From positions 62,001 through 126,000 of the forward strand of contig CAWBPA010000026.1 of assembly GCA_963790545.1 (NCBI GenBank): a stretch of DNA of 64,000 bases. The letters run 5' to 3'. A program made the position numbers and the translations under genes. Under the pieces are notes generated by a model. The model saw only the letters and a program-made list of their open reading frames with translations, ran no database searches and was not told the origin of the DNA. Each line of letters begins with the position of its first letter. Within the stretch, counting starts at the first letter, position 1. Positions 1-9,082 of the stretch are shown here, piece after piece. Source of the DNA: DATBJG01 sp963790545. Its GTDB lineage: Bacteria; Acidobacteriota; Vicinamibacteria; Vicinamibacterales; JAMQPK01.

Positions 1-1161
1 ACTCTCGGCGGATTCACGATCGGCCCGTGCATTCGTTAGCAGCGGTGCCGGAACACGCTCATCCCCACGGCCGGGCATCGGCAGGCGCTTTTGCCCTCCC
101 GGACGCCGATCGACGAGCGAGCGCAACAGTGGAAAATCGTCTGCGAGGTCTTCCAGGACACGCTCGAGGTCCCGCTCGAGTCGAGCCACCCGCGGGCGCG
201 TTTCTACATCGCCTCGATCGCCCCATTCGGCGAGCTGTCGGGAAATCACTTCCTGAATGGCTTTGCGATAGGCAAGGTACGACGCGCCATTCACTCCGCT
301 CCGGATGAAATCGTTCTTGCTGAGCGTGAGACACGCGGCAAGATCGGGGACTTCGATCAATCCGGTGATGTGCGCGTGCGCGGCGGGCGCGAGCCCGAGC
401 CAATCCCACCCCAATTTGATGACCTTGCCAAGCGTGCTGACGGCTATGCCTTCACGGTTGGCCGGTTCGGGCGGGTGGCGTTCGACGAAGCCCGTTGCAG
501 AGGGCGTGCGGCGACGACCTAGTCTGATGACGATGGGCACCCTGTCTGCACTCGGACTGACCGCACGTGCCATCTCTCGACCGTTCACCTCGAACCGAAC
601 GCCGTTCGGATAATGTCGTCGCAGGATCTCGTCGAACGCGGGATCGAACAGAGGCTCAAAATGCCGCCGGACGGTTTCCTCGAGATAGCCTGCGTCGAGG
701 AGTGGCATCAACGGATTCGTCAGGATCATCCGCACCGCCGTGCCGCGAGTCGTCGTCAACCCTGGCGGCGGAATCCACTTCCAAGGTGCTCGGTGACGCG
801 AGGCCAGGTGCCACCGTGTCGCAACATGTGTCGCGCCGCGCCTCGTTTCTGTCACAACCTCGCGAGAGGCGAGAAGCCCAAGCTTGATCCCGACGCCGGC
901 GAAACCGATCCCTTCTCCGCGCCTCTTCGCGCTCGCCGCGACATCGTGGTACCGGGCAAGCTCCCTCCGTTGCATCCCCCGTCCGTCGTCTACGATCGTC
1001 AGCGCCGCCTCAGCCGGGTTGGTGAGGAGATGAATACGCGTCGCACCTGAGTCGAGCGCATTCGCCACGACTTCAGTAAGGATTGATTCCTCGAGAGCTC
1101 CTGTATACGCGTCTCGCAGGTCTTCGAGGAGGTGTTGAAGGTCTACTCGGGTTTCACCCAC
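1..1161 (-). CDS. GHKL-superfamily ATPase (Hsp90/MutL/MORC-like), 3' end cut by window edge
   Basis: Reads leftward off the left edge, so about 387 N-terminal residues are visible and the C-terminus is missing. I translated it by hand; no stop occurs. The frame opens at GTG 1161, and an in-frame TAA lies four codons upstream, which limits the choice of start. The ATP site is clear: N box EVVANALDSGAT (residues about 30-41), DDGRGM (58-63), GEGIGFAGVGIKLG (about 82-95) and TRGTAVRM (about 138-145). These are the Bergerat-fold motifs of Hsp90, MutL, gyrase B and MORC ATPases. There is no histidine-kinase H box or receiver domain in the visible part, and the region after residue 150 matches no MutL or Hsp90 signature I know. 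It is therefore probably a stand-alone GHKL ATPase of unknown role. The upstream flank holds only a toxin-antitoxin remnant. Confidence 0.75.
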   Translation of the reverse strand, partial: MGETRVDLQHLLEDLRDAYTGALEESILTEVVANALDSGATRIHLLTNPAEAALTIVDDGRGMQRRELARYHDVAASAKRRGEGIGFAGVGIKLGLLASREVVTETRRGATHVATRWHLASRHRAPWKWIPPPGLTTTRGTAVRMILTNPLMPLLDAGYLEETVRRHFEPLFDPAFDEILRRHYPNGVRFEVNGREMARAVSPSADRVPIVIRLGRRRTPSATGFVERHPPEPANREGIAVSTLGKVIKLGWDWLGLAPAAHAHITGLIEVPDLAACLTLSKNDFIRSGVNGASYLAYRKAIQEVISRQLAEWGDRGDVETRPRVARLERDLERVLEDLADDFPLLRSLVDRRPGGQKRLPMPGRGDERVPAPLLTNARADRESAES

Positions 1162-1272
1162 CTGGGCATCTTATCAATGTGCCATCGGGCCTGTTACGCT
1201 GCTTCAGGAACGGGAGTTTCCTCCGGCCGTGGGAAAACTGGTTAATGACTGGTTAACGTCTGGAGGGTGGGG

Positions 1273-1359
1273 ATGGCGAGGGTCAGCGCATTTGAAGCCA
1301 AGACCCGTTTCAGCGAGGCATCCGGCTCTGGAAGTAATGCGCCAATCAAAACTCGATGA
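1273..1359 (+). pseudogene. Remnant of a Phd/YefM-family antitoxin N-terminus
   Basis: A short frame of 28 codons starts at ATG 1273, preceded by a purine-rich GGAGGGTGGGG stretch. Its first 15 residues, MARVSAFEAKTRFSE, match the conserved N-terminus of Phd/YefM antitoxins (usually V-S-x-x-E-A-K-x-x-F/L-S-E-L-L). After that the frame runs into unrelated sequence and a TGA that overlaps the 3' end of the neighbouring receptor gene. The rest of the antitoxin and the toxin partner are absent. I read it as the scar of a lost toxin-antitoxin pair. Just upstream, CTGGTTAA occurs twice in tandem (about 1239-1258), possibly a leftover operator. Confidence 0.55.
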
Positions 1360-3751
1360 CGAGCCCGCCTGAAGGAACGATCGGCATGAGCGACTCCGTC
1401 GTCTCGAAGACTCGTCCCCCGCGGTCTACGAAGTAGCTGGCGTTCCGATAGTTCGTATGATTCAAGACATTCGCAACGTCCACGAACACCACGAGTCGGC
1501 GGCCCGACCAGTTGAACGCGCGATCCGCGCGGATGTCCAGGCGTGAGTAGGGCGGCAGCCGCAGTGTATTACGCGCGGTTGCGAGTCCATAGAACAAGGG
1601 GCGGCCATCCACCACCGGCCGCTGGCCCAAAGTCGTGGACGGTTCCCCGAAGTACCCCGCCATCGGGTAGTTCGAACCGTATCGGTACCGTCCGCTGACG
1701 CTGGCCCGGCTCGAGAGACGATAGTTCCCGTACAGCGTGAGCGTGTGCCGCTGGTCAGCATCCGCCCAGAAGCGTTCGCCGGTCTCGGTCTGCGTGTACC
1801 TCAAGCGACCGTAGGCGTACCCCGCCCAACCGGAAAATCCATCGGTTGCTTCGCGGCGCATGACGATTTCAACGCCACGTGCGTTCCCGCGCAGTGAGTT
1901 GACCCATGGTGCATCGAACGCGCCGGGGCGGGTCGTGCCGTTCGAGGAGAGCTGTGGTTCCGCGCCTGGCGTCCACAGCACGTCGCGTTCGTGTCGCGCG
2001 TAGACATTGAAGAGAATGCGTGTCTGACGAGGCAGCCTGTGTTCGATGCCGGCGTCGACATGCACCGCGCGTTCTGGCCGCAAGTCGCGTGCCCCAGCGT
2101 GAATGCCGTAAACCTGTTCGAGATCCGGAAACTGATGATAGACGCCACTGCCCCCGCGCAGGCGCGTATGCTCGGAAACGCGTAGCTCGGCGTTGACCCA
2201 TGGGGAGGTGGTGGTCGATCTGGTCAGGCTCCAATGGTCGACACGGCCACCAGGTGTGACTGTCAATCGCGAGTGAAGGCCGATCCGAACCTGCCCGTAC
2301 GCGGAGGCGGCCACCGCACGCTCGTCATAGTCGCGTAGCGCTACCTGGGCACTCGTCGCTGATAGCTGCCTGAGGTTGAGGTTTCTCCCTTCGAGACGCT
2401 CGGCGTCGCCACCAAACTCGACGACCAGGTTCGTCGCCGGCGAAAACGAGGCATCGGCACGCCATCCGAGCTCAGCAAACCGCGCGGCATCGAGCGTTGC
2501 GCCGACGCGATCGTCGTTGTCGAAGCGCAAGCCGGTTGAGTACAGACGTTGTGTCACCGCGAAACGCGGGCTCGGAAGGTACCGCCACGACAGAGACGAT
2601 AGCCACGCGCGGCTAATGCTGGTCTGAATCTCGTTGATCCCTATGGCCGGATCACCTTCCTCGAACACCGCCCGACCAAGGAGTGCCGCGAACGACACCT
2701 GGTGCCGGGGGTTGAGGTCATACACGACCTTGGCCTGCCCATCGACGAAGCCGAAAGCGAATCCAGCCTCGGGATCGATCCGCTTGATGAGATAGTCGAG
2801 ATAACTACGCCGGACCGACGCAAGCCACGCTCCCTTTCCATGGGCCATTGGACCCTCACCGACGAAGGTCGCGCTGGTGCCACTCAAGCCTGCACGTCCA
2901 CGAAATTGGTCGCGACTGCCCTCTCGGGTCGCAAGGTCAACCTCGGCACCCAATTGGCGGCCTGTGCGTTGGGGATAGCTGCCCGGGAGCAGGGACACGC
3001 TGCTCAGCGTCTCGCTGTTGATCATCGTAATCGACCCGCCGTCGTCGATGCCGTTGACGGCGTGCATGAGATACCGCGTCGGAACCCCGTCCACGACCAG
3101 ACCCACGTAGCGGAACGGGTTGCCACGAACGGCGAACTCGCTGTAGAAGTCGTCGGTCGCCGTGACGGACGGCAGGGTCTGCATCGCACGCAGCGGATCA
3201 TCGAGAACTGCGCCGCGCAGGGTTTCGAGCTCACGGCCATAAAGCGACATACTTCCGGGGACAGCATCGGATTCGCCGCGGAGTGAACCTGATACGGTGA
3301 CACGCTCCGTGTACGCTCCGGCGCCTTCCGACAGTCGGATCGTCATATCCAATGCCGATTCTGCGACTTCGATATCGGCGCGCAGAAGCGCGTACCCGAT
3401 CACCGATGCGATGATCGTCTGTGGACCACGAGACGCCATCAGGCTGAATCGTCCGTTGACGTCTGTTTCGACGATGTTCGCCTGACTCTCGACGTAGACC
3501 GACACGCCTCTGATTGGCTGTTCCGTGCGATCGTCGATCACGACGCCGGCAATAGTGCCCGGCTGCGCTTGCACGCCCGCTTGCGCTTCCGCGGGGGCGG
3601 CAAAGCAGAGTGCCAATAGAACGAGACCTGGAACGATCCTTATCGACACGGAGTGTTGACGTCGCCGAAAAGCACGATGGATGCCAGGTGCTGGGCTCTC
3701 AGGGAATCCAAAATACGGGCAGATTGCGCACCTAGAGGCGAGTGCTGTCAT
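1346..3751 (-). CDS. TonB-dependent receptor with carboxypeptidase-regulatory N-terminal domain
   Basis: An 801-residue outer-membrane receptor. After a hydrophobic signal segment (VPGLVLLALCFAAPAEAQA, about residues 40-58) comes a CarboxypepD_reg-like beta-sandwich (GTIAGVVID to about residue 140) and a plug domain containing DDPLRAMQTLP, FAVRGNPF and VVDGVP. The rest is a 22-strand-type barrel rich in aromatic residues and ends in F (VIEF), as expected for BAM-inserted proteins. This layout is typical of Acidobacteria and Bacteroidetes polymer or siderophore receptors; the substrate cannot be told. ATG 3751 lacks a clear ribosome binding site. GTG 3649 would begin immediately before the signal peptide and is a good alternative. 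It diverges from the secreted-protein gene at 3875. Confidence 0.88.
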   Translation of the reverse strand: MTALASRCAICPYFGFPESPAPGIHRAFRRRQHSVSIRIVPGLVLLALCFAAPAEAQAGVQAQPGTIAGVVIDDRTEQPIRGVSVYVESQANIVETDVNGRFSLMASRGPQTIIASVIGYALLRADIEVAESALDMTIRLSEGAGAYTERVTVSGSLRGESDAVPGSMSLYGRELETLRGAVLDDPLRAMQTLPSVTATDDFYSEFAVRGNPFRYVGLVVDGVPTRYLMHAVNGIDDGGSITMINSETLSSVSLLPGSYPQRTGRQLGAEVDLATREGSRDQFRGRAGLSGTSATFVGEGPMAHGKGAWLASVRRSYLDYLIKRIDPEAGFAFGFVDGQAKVVYDLNPRHQVSFAALLGRAVFEEGDPAIGINEIQTSISRAWLSSLSWRYLPSPRFAVTQRLYSTGLRFDNDDRVGATLDAARFAELGWRADASFSPATNLVVEFGGDAERLEGRNLNLRQLSATSAQVALRDYDERAVAASAYGQVRIGLHSRLTVTPGGRVDHWSLTRSTTTSPWVNAELRVSEHTRLRGGSGVYHQFPDLEQVYGIHAGARDLRPERAVHVDAGIEHRLPRQTRILFNVYARHERDVLWTPGAEPQLSSNGTTRPGAFDAPWVNSLRGNARGVEIVMRREATDGFSGWAGYAYGRLRYTQTETGERFWADADQRHTLTLYGNYRLSSRASVSGRYRYGSNYPMAGYFGEPSTTLGQRPVVDGRPLFYGLATARNTLRLPPYSRLDIRADRAFNWSGRRLVVFVDVANVLNHTNYRNASYFVDRGGRVFETTESLMPIVPSGGLVIEF

Positions 3752-3874
3752 CGTGGAGAGACAGTTCGTTTACGTGTTCCGTTAATTCTTGAAGTACTTC
3801 GTTTCGCCTACCTCGACCGTTCGACCTAATTTCGCAACGCGCATTAAAGGAAAGCTGGGGAGAGCTCGACAATA

Positions 3875-4711
3875 ATGGTAGAAGTCAGCGCACACTCATT
3901 AACAGATATGAAGCATCTCGGCCTAACGCTTGCCGTCGGACTGATCTTGGCGCCAACGCCTGCCGCAGCGCAGCGTGACATTCTTTTTTTGAGCGTGGTG
4001 TTCCCAGAGGAAATCGCGGTCTGGGTCGAAAAGGAATACGCGCGGGTCGAAAAGTTGTGTCGCACGCATGAGTCTGACTGTTGGATGCGTGAGCTGCAGC
4101 AGCACCAGACATGGACTCTCAATCCCGTGTACTCGTCACCGGATGAGAAAGCGACGCAGAATGGCATCCTGGTCGCGGTGACGGCATATACGCCGGCCGA
4201 TGGGTTGCACTTCCGGTTCGATTACCGGCCGTCCGGCGGGACTCAAAAGGTCTGGCTCGGTGCCCGAGAAATTGGCGACTGGGGCTACAACGTCTACACC
4301 TACGTGGTCGCGAAACGTCCCACGTCGAAAGTAGCCCAGACGATATGGGTCCAACTTCCAGCGGATCCATTTCCCGGGCCGGCCTGGATCAAACTGGACG
4401 AACGAGGTGTGAACGGCGACGTCGAATCCGTCCAGGGACGGATTGTCAGGATCGAGGGCGACATCCCGGCAATAAATCGTCGCACCGGTTTACGAGCGAC
4501 GCTTCCGACGGGCCCGCACTATGTCGTTGAACGCATTGAGGGCTCGTCCGTGATGATGCGGGAGGAGGTTCCCGCGGATATGCCGTGCGTTCCAGGCACA
4601 GAGAAGGGCGTCGTCACTTCACAGACCCCGCGGTATCGTGTCCCGCTCGAGAGTCTGTTTGGCCAGAATGGTAAGCCGCGGCTTTCGCTCGCATATCCGC
4701 GTGGCTGCTAG
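3875..4711 (+). CDS. Secreted hypothetical protein
   Basis: A 278-residue protein with an N-terminal signal peptide: the segment from the second methionine (codon at 3908) reads MKHLGLTLAVGLILAPTPA followed by AAAQ, a good signal peptidase I site. The ATG at 3875 has a GGGGAG sequence about 13 bases upstream, so either start is possible. The mature part is mixed alpha/beta with several cysteines (about residues 64, 72, 244 and 278) that could form disulfides in the periplasm. I do not recognise the family. It stands alone between the divergent TonB receptor and the convergent kinase gene, which gives no functional hint. Confidence 0.7.
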   Translation: MVEVSAHSLTDMKHLGLTLAVGLILAPTPAAAQRDILFLSVVFPEEIAVWVEKEYARVEKLCRTHESDCWMRELQQHQTWTLNPVYSSPDEKATQNGILVAVTAYTPADGLHFRFDYRPSGGTQKVWLGAREIGDWGYNVYTYVVAKRPTSKVAQTIWVQLPADPFPGPAWIKLDERGVNGDVESVQGRIVRIEGDIPAINRRTGLRATLPTGPHYVVERIEGSSVMMREEVPADMPCVPGTEKGVVTSQTPRYRVPLESLFGQNGKPRLSLAYPRGC

Positions 4712-4741
4712 AGCACGGCGTGGCCGGGTCCAAAAAGGGAT

Positions 4742-7132
4742 TTAGGGTTCTTTCAGCAGATTGTACTGACGAAGCAGCTCGCGGCATCGTGGATTGCCTG
4801 CAAGCAACGCGAGTTGGGGTTCCACCTCGACGAACGCGAGGCTCGGACCCCGTTCGTCGCACGCCTTTTTCAACCAGCGCAAAGTCTGATCGTCATCGCC
4901 GAGGTACGATGAAAGGATGACGAGATCGTCGGCCGAAGTCGCGGTCACATCGTACCGCGCCGTGAGCGTGGCAAGCGCACGCTCGGCATCGGCCCGGCGT
5001 CCAGCCAGCGCCGCGGCACAGCCTCGTAGCAGGATCCCGGTGGAATTATTCGGAAGCAGCTCGATGAGTAGATCGATTTGGGCTTCTCCTTCCGCCGCCT
5101 CGCCCATCGCCAGCAGCGTGAGGGTTAGACCGAAATGAGCTCCGACGAATCGCGGATCGGCCTTCAGAACCTGCCGGAACAACTCGATCGCCTGTTGATA
5201 GCGCCCGGCGAAGTGGTGGACACGGCCGAGTCCGGTCAAAACCACCGACGACAGCGGGTCCACCTCACGCGCGCGCGACATCTCCTCGTACGCGAGATCG
5301 AGGCGTCCTCGCGAGGCGAGATACATCCCGAACCAGTGCCGCGTCTGGACATGGCCCGGATTCAGATCGAGCGCCCGTTTGAACTCGATTTCGGCGCCCG
5401 TCCAGTCCCAGTCGAAGCGGAACTTGATGAACGCAAGCGACGCGTGTGCTTCAGCGACGGCCTCATCCAACTCGAGCGCCCGATTGGCGGCGGCCCGCGC
5501 CCGCTGGATCGTTTGGTCTCGCCCGGCCTCACTGAATACGGCGGCGGAGATGGCATGACTGTCGGCCAGACCTGCATGGGCCAACGCGTATCTGGGGTCG
5601 GCGGCAATTGCCTGCTCGAACAGATCGCGCGCCTTCTCTAAGGCATCTGGCGTTCGCTGATTGAAGTAGTACCGGCCCTTCAGATAGAGCTGGTAGGCGG
5701 TGGCGCTCACCGCGGGACCGCGCGCGAGCCGCTGGCGCTCGGCGGGCGTCAGCCGGACGCGCAGATGCTCGGTGATCTCGCGAGAAATCTCCTCCTGAAT
5801 GGCGACGATGTCCGACGGATGGCGGCTGAACTGCGCGCCCCAGAGCTGAGAGCCGTCGCCGACATCGACCAGCTCGGCGCCAATCTTCAGACTGTCGCTA
5901 CGCTGGAGCACGCGCCCTATCAGAACAGCCTGAACGCCAAGGTCCTTGCCGACGGACTGCGGATCCATCTCACGACCCTTGTAGCGGAACACAGTGCTCC
6001 GCGCCATCACCTTGATTCGCGGCAGCTGCGAAAGGTTGTTGATAAGGCTCTCGGTGAGCCCGTCGGTGAGATAGTCAAGATTCTCGTCACGACTGAGATT
6101 TTCGAGCGGCAGCACCGCGACCGAATCCACGCTGCGTTTCGCCCGCCGCCTCGGCGCACTTCGTGCGGCGCCCAGGCGGTCTGTGTCGTGCTGCTCGGGG
6201 CGGTCAGCCCGCTTCGTCTGCTCACTGATGTCCGGCGGTCGACTCGCGCCACTCTCTCGAAGTCGCTCGAGATCCCGCTCGAGGGCTTTGAGGTCGGCGA
6301 CGAGATCGTCGGCGTTTTGATACCTGTGCTCAGGCAGCTTGTGCAGCAGGCGCGCGACGATTGGATCAAGAGCGGCAGGAGCCGACGCGACAGTCGAGAT
6401 TGCCGCTGGCTCGTCGTGGATCAACCGTGCAAGAACGTCAGCCACCGTATCGCCGCCGAACGGCAACCGCCCGGAGAGCATTTCGTACAGAGTGACGCCG
6501 AGCGAAAAGAGATCGCTGCGCCCATCCACTTCCCGCCCGCGGGCTTGCTCGGGCGACATGTAGTTGAACGTGCCCATGATGACGCCGGGTGTCGTTTCGA
6601 CGAACAGCTCCGTGGGAGTGTCTGTCGCACCGTCAAGTCTACCAACGCTGTCGCGGAGCTTCGCAAGCCCGAAGTCGAGCACCTTCGTATACCCATCGCG
6701 GCGAAGCATCACGTTCGCGGGTTTCAGGTCGCGATGGACGATGCCAGCGGCATGCGCGGCTGACAGCGCGCGGGCGATCTGAACCGCGATGTCGAGCGCT
6801 TCCGCCGCCTCGATCGGGCGCGTGGCAAGCCTTTCACGCAACGTTTCTCCGTCAACGTACTCCGTTGCAATGAAATGCAGGTCTTCGACGTGGCCGACGT
6901 CGTAGACGGTCAGGATGTTCGGATGGTTCAACGCCGAAATCGTGCGGGCCTCCTGCTGGAACCGGCGCACCCGATCCTGGTTGGTCACCAACCCGCGCGA
7001 CAGAATCTTGAGAGCGACCTTCCGCCCAAGCCGCAGATCCTCGGCGAGGTAGACCTCACCCATCCCGCCGGCGCCGAGCGGCGACATCACGCGATAGTGC
7101 GAAAGTTCTTGTCCGGAAGCGAGTGCGTTCAA
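4742..7132 (-). CDS. Serine/threonine protein kinase with TolB-like domain and TPR repeats
   Basis: A eukaryotic-type kinase followed by two scaffold modules. The kinase domain shows the glycine loop LGAGGMGEVY, the lysine in VALKIL, the catalytic HRDLKPANVM, DFGLAK, and SPEQARG in place of APE. After a basic linker comes a TolB-like segment (SVAVLPLENLS, DGLTESLINNL, VLIGRVL), of the kind found in CadC- or adenylate-cyclase-linked proteins, then about six TPR units (for example LYLKGRYYFNQRTPDALEKA). No membrane span is visible, so it is probably cytoplasmic. The start is uncertain: TTG 7132 places residues LNALASGQELSHYR before the kinase, as in related proteins. The frame stays open to ATG 7279, but that extension runs into a repeat beside the tRNA genes and is unlikely to be coding. 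Confidence 0.88.
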   Translation of the reverse strand: MNALASGQELSHYRVMSPLGAGGMGEVYLAEDLRLGRKVALKILSRGLVTNQDRVRRFQQEARTISALNHPNILTVYDVGHVEDLHFIATEYVDGETLRERLATRPIEAAEALDIAVQIARALSAAHAAGIVHRDLKPANVMLRRDGYTKVLDFGLAKLRDSVGRLDGATDTPTELFVETTPGVIMGTFNYMSPEQARGREVDGRSDLFSLGVTLYEMLSGRLPFGGDTVADVLARLIHDEPAAISTVASAPAALDPIVARLLHKLPEHRYQNADDLVADLKALERDLERLRESGASRPPDISEQTKRADRPEQHDTDRLGAARSAPRRRAKRSVDSVAVLPLENLSRDENLDYLTDGLTESLINNLSQLPRIKVMARSTVFRYKGREMDPQSVGKDLGVQAVLIGRVLQRSDSLKIGAELVDVGDGSQLWGAQFSRHPSDIVAIQEEISREITEHLRVRLTPAERQRLARGPAVSATAYQLYLKGRYYFNQRTPDALEKARDLFEQAIAADPRYALAHAGLADSHAISAAVFSEAGRDQTIQRARAAANRALELDEAVAEAHASLAFIKFRFDWDWTGAEIEFKRALDLNPGHVQTRHWFGMYLASRGRLDLAYEEMSRAREVDPLSSVVLTGLGRVHHFAGRYQQAIELFRQVLKADPRFVGAHFGLTLTLLAMGEAAEGEAQIDLLIELLPNNSTGILLRGCAAALAGRRADAERALATLTARYDVTATSADDLVILSSYLGDDDQTLRWLKKACDERGPSLAFVEVEPQLALLAGNPRCRELLRQYNLLKEP

Positions 7133-7257
7133 GCGGCCGATTATTGCCCTTTCGGTGATCAACTGAACAGGGAAGGAGCTACGGACAAGACTTGGCGGGG
7201 AACCACCTTCGCGTAAAGCTGGTGGGTGTCCACCTCCGCGCTGCGCGCTACGGCGGA

Positions 7258-7318
7258 CAACCTTCGCATAGCTTGCCAACCGTAGCTCACGCGCACGTTG
7301 GCAAGCGTGAGCGAAGGT

Positions 7319-7320
<2 letters not shown>
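7258..7320. repeat. 63-base imperfect hairpin repeat beside tRNA-Asp
   Basis: The two ends CAACCTTCGC and GCGAAGGTTG are complementary, and so are the inner arms GCTTGCCAAC and GTTGGCAAGC, separated by short bulges and a loop of about 18 bases. It abuts the 3' end of tRNA-Asp and lies upstream of the kinase gene. It could act as a transcription terminator for the leftward tRNAs, although it has no T-run, or be a short mobile palindrome. Confidence 0.6.
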
Positions 7321-7395
<75 letters not shown>

Positions 7396-7423
7396 ATGAA
7401 ACAAGTGCAAAGTATCGGCTGAA

Positions 7424-7496
7424 TGGGCGGTACAGGGCTCGAACCTGTGACACCCGGCGTGTAAAGCCGGTGCTCTACCAACTGAGCTAACCGCCC
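7424..7496 (-). tRNA. tRNA-Val (anticodon TAC)
   Basis: Cloverleaf of 73 nt on the minus strand. The acceptor GGGCGGT pairs with ACCGCCC, the D arm has AGCTCAGTTGGTAGAGC, and the anticodon stem CCGGC/GCCGG encloses TTTACAC with anticodon TAC. The discriminator A is followed by TTC, so CCA is not encoded and must be added after transcription, unlike in the neighbouring tRNA-Asp. Confidence 0.95.
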
Positions 7497-7553
7497 GGCC
7501 CTCTCCGCCGCGGTCCGCGGCCAGCCAAACAAGGCATTATAGCAGCAACCCTC

Positions 7554-8069
7554 TCACCTTAGCGCCGCCTTTGCCGCGAGCACGAGGGCGACGGCCACAA
7601 ACCCCGCGACCGCCCGATACTCGCGGTTGCGTCGCGCCCGTTCGACGCTGAACCGCTTGGCCCGATCGAGGTCGCGGCCCGAGCGATACGCGACATAACG
7701 GTCACCAAACGTTCGCTCGAGGAACGACTGTTCGCGTTGCATGGCTGCAGCGAGCGTCGCGACAAGGTAGAGCCCGATCAGTGCCGTCACGATCAGACTG
7801 GAAGCGGCAACAGCAAAGCCAATCCCCATGATGGTCGAGCCGACGTACAACGGGTGACCCGTGAAACGGTACGGTCCAGACGACGTGACCTCACGATCCT
7901 TCTCGAGATGACCAGCCGCCCAGATCCGGACGATCTCGCCCACCAGTGCAATGCTGCACCCGATTGCCCAGGTTTCCCACGTCGGACGCGACAGCCACAA
8001 CGCGGCGCCGCCGCAAATGAAGCCAAGCGTCACGCGTCTTCGCGCGAGCCACGTCAACGGGTCAGCCAT
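7554..8069 (-). CDS. Isoprenylcysteine/phospholipid methyltransferase-like membrane protein
   Basis: A 171-residue integral membrane protein of the ICMT/PEMT-like methyltransferase superfamily. The diagnostic part is GPYRFTGHPLYVGSTIMG (about residues 78-95), matching the R-H-P-x-Y SAM-binding signature, followed by a long hydrophobic span and the C-terminal ERTFGDRYVAYR segment typical of the family. The substrate is unknown. The ATG at 8069 overlaps the stop of the heptosyltransferase gene (ATGGCTGA), so it is the last gene of the LPS operon. The frame remains open upstream, but that part overlaps the heptosyltransferase and is not needed. Confidence 0.8.
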   Translation of the reverse strand: MADPLTWLARRRVTLGFICGGAALWLSRPTWETWAIGCSIALVGEIVRIWAAGHLEKDREVTSSGPYRFTGHPLYVGSTIMGIGFAVAASSLIVTALIGLYLVATLAAAMQREQSFLERTFGDRYVAYRSGRDLDRAKRFSVERARRNREYRAVAGFVAVALVLAAKAALR

Positions 8070-9082
8070 GGGCGCGGACGCGAGTGAGCCGTACCTCGAT
8101 AGCGTCGAGAACATCTTCAACGCCGATATCGGACAGGCAGGGGGTCGTGCGCGTACAGCGACGCTGATAATGGCAAACGCAGCCCGTATATCTGGACAAA
8201 CTGACATCATTTGCAGACCACGGGCCATTGCGTGCGGGGTCGGTTGGACCAAACAGTCCGACAACGGGTGTCCCCACTGCCGCCACGAGATGCAAGGGTC
8301 CTGTATCGCCCGAGATCATCACGTCGGCTGCGCGACCCAGCGCGAGCAGATCCCCAAGGGTCGTCGCGGGCGTCACGATCGCGCTCCCCCTCGAGGCGGA
8401 GACGACCGCCTGCGCAAGTGAGGCTTCCCCTGGTCCCCAGAGGACGGCTGAGCGAAGACCATGACGCGCAGCCATCTCAGCCGCCAGGCGACCGAACTGC
8501 TCCGGTGGCCAGCGCTTGTTCGACCATGCCGCCCCAGGATTGATGAGCGCAAACCGCTCGCCACCCCGAATGTGGAGCTCACGGCAGACATCTTCCAGCA
8601 CTGTTGATGGAGGGATCGTGATGGGGAACTTGACCACCAGCTTCTCGGCGCCCAGACCAAGCGTGCGCAGAAGGGAAAGGTTCTTCTGAATGACGTGAGG
8701 GCCCGCTACCGCACTGCAGGTTTCCGAATAGAACACACGTGCGCCGGGTTCGCGCAAGTGCTCGCGCGAAAAACCAATGACCCGTCGCGCCCCGGAGCCA
8801 CGAGCCAGCAATGCTGACTTCCACAAGCCCTGGAGATCGAGGGCTTCATCGGTACTGCCGATGCCGTAACCCGCGCATCGCGCCGAAGAATCCGCGGGCA
8901 GACGGCTGGACAACGATGCGGCCGTTGATGACCGGGACGAGATCGAGAATCGCGCGATGCCGCGCATCGACGAGCCAGTCGATGTGCGCCTGGGGCCACG
9001 ATTCGCGCAGGGATGCGGCAACGGGCAGGCTATGGATGATGTCGCCGAGAGACCCGAGCCGCACCAGCAGGATTCGCTTCAT
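8062..9082 (-). pseudogene. waaC: Heptosyltransferase I (GT9), interrupted by a one-base frameshift
   Basis: Adds the first L-glycero-D-manno-heptose to Kdo2-lipid A. The N-terminus is in one frame (MKRILLVRLGSLGDIIHSLP at 9082 to MRGLRHRQYR then TGA), and the rest is in the next frame (ALDLQGLWKSALLAR, GARRVIGFSREH, AVLWGPGE, SGDTGPLHLVAAVGTPV, LFGPTDPARNGP). Removing one C from the coding-strand sequence AGTACCGAT (plus positions about 8851-8854) restores QYDEALDLQGL, the family motif, so the break is a single inserted base. It may be a consensus error rather than a dead gene, because the rest of the pathway is intact. The start overlaps the stop of rfaE2 (ATGA). Confidence 0.88.
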
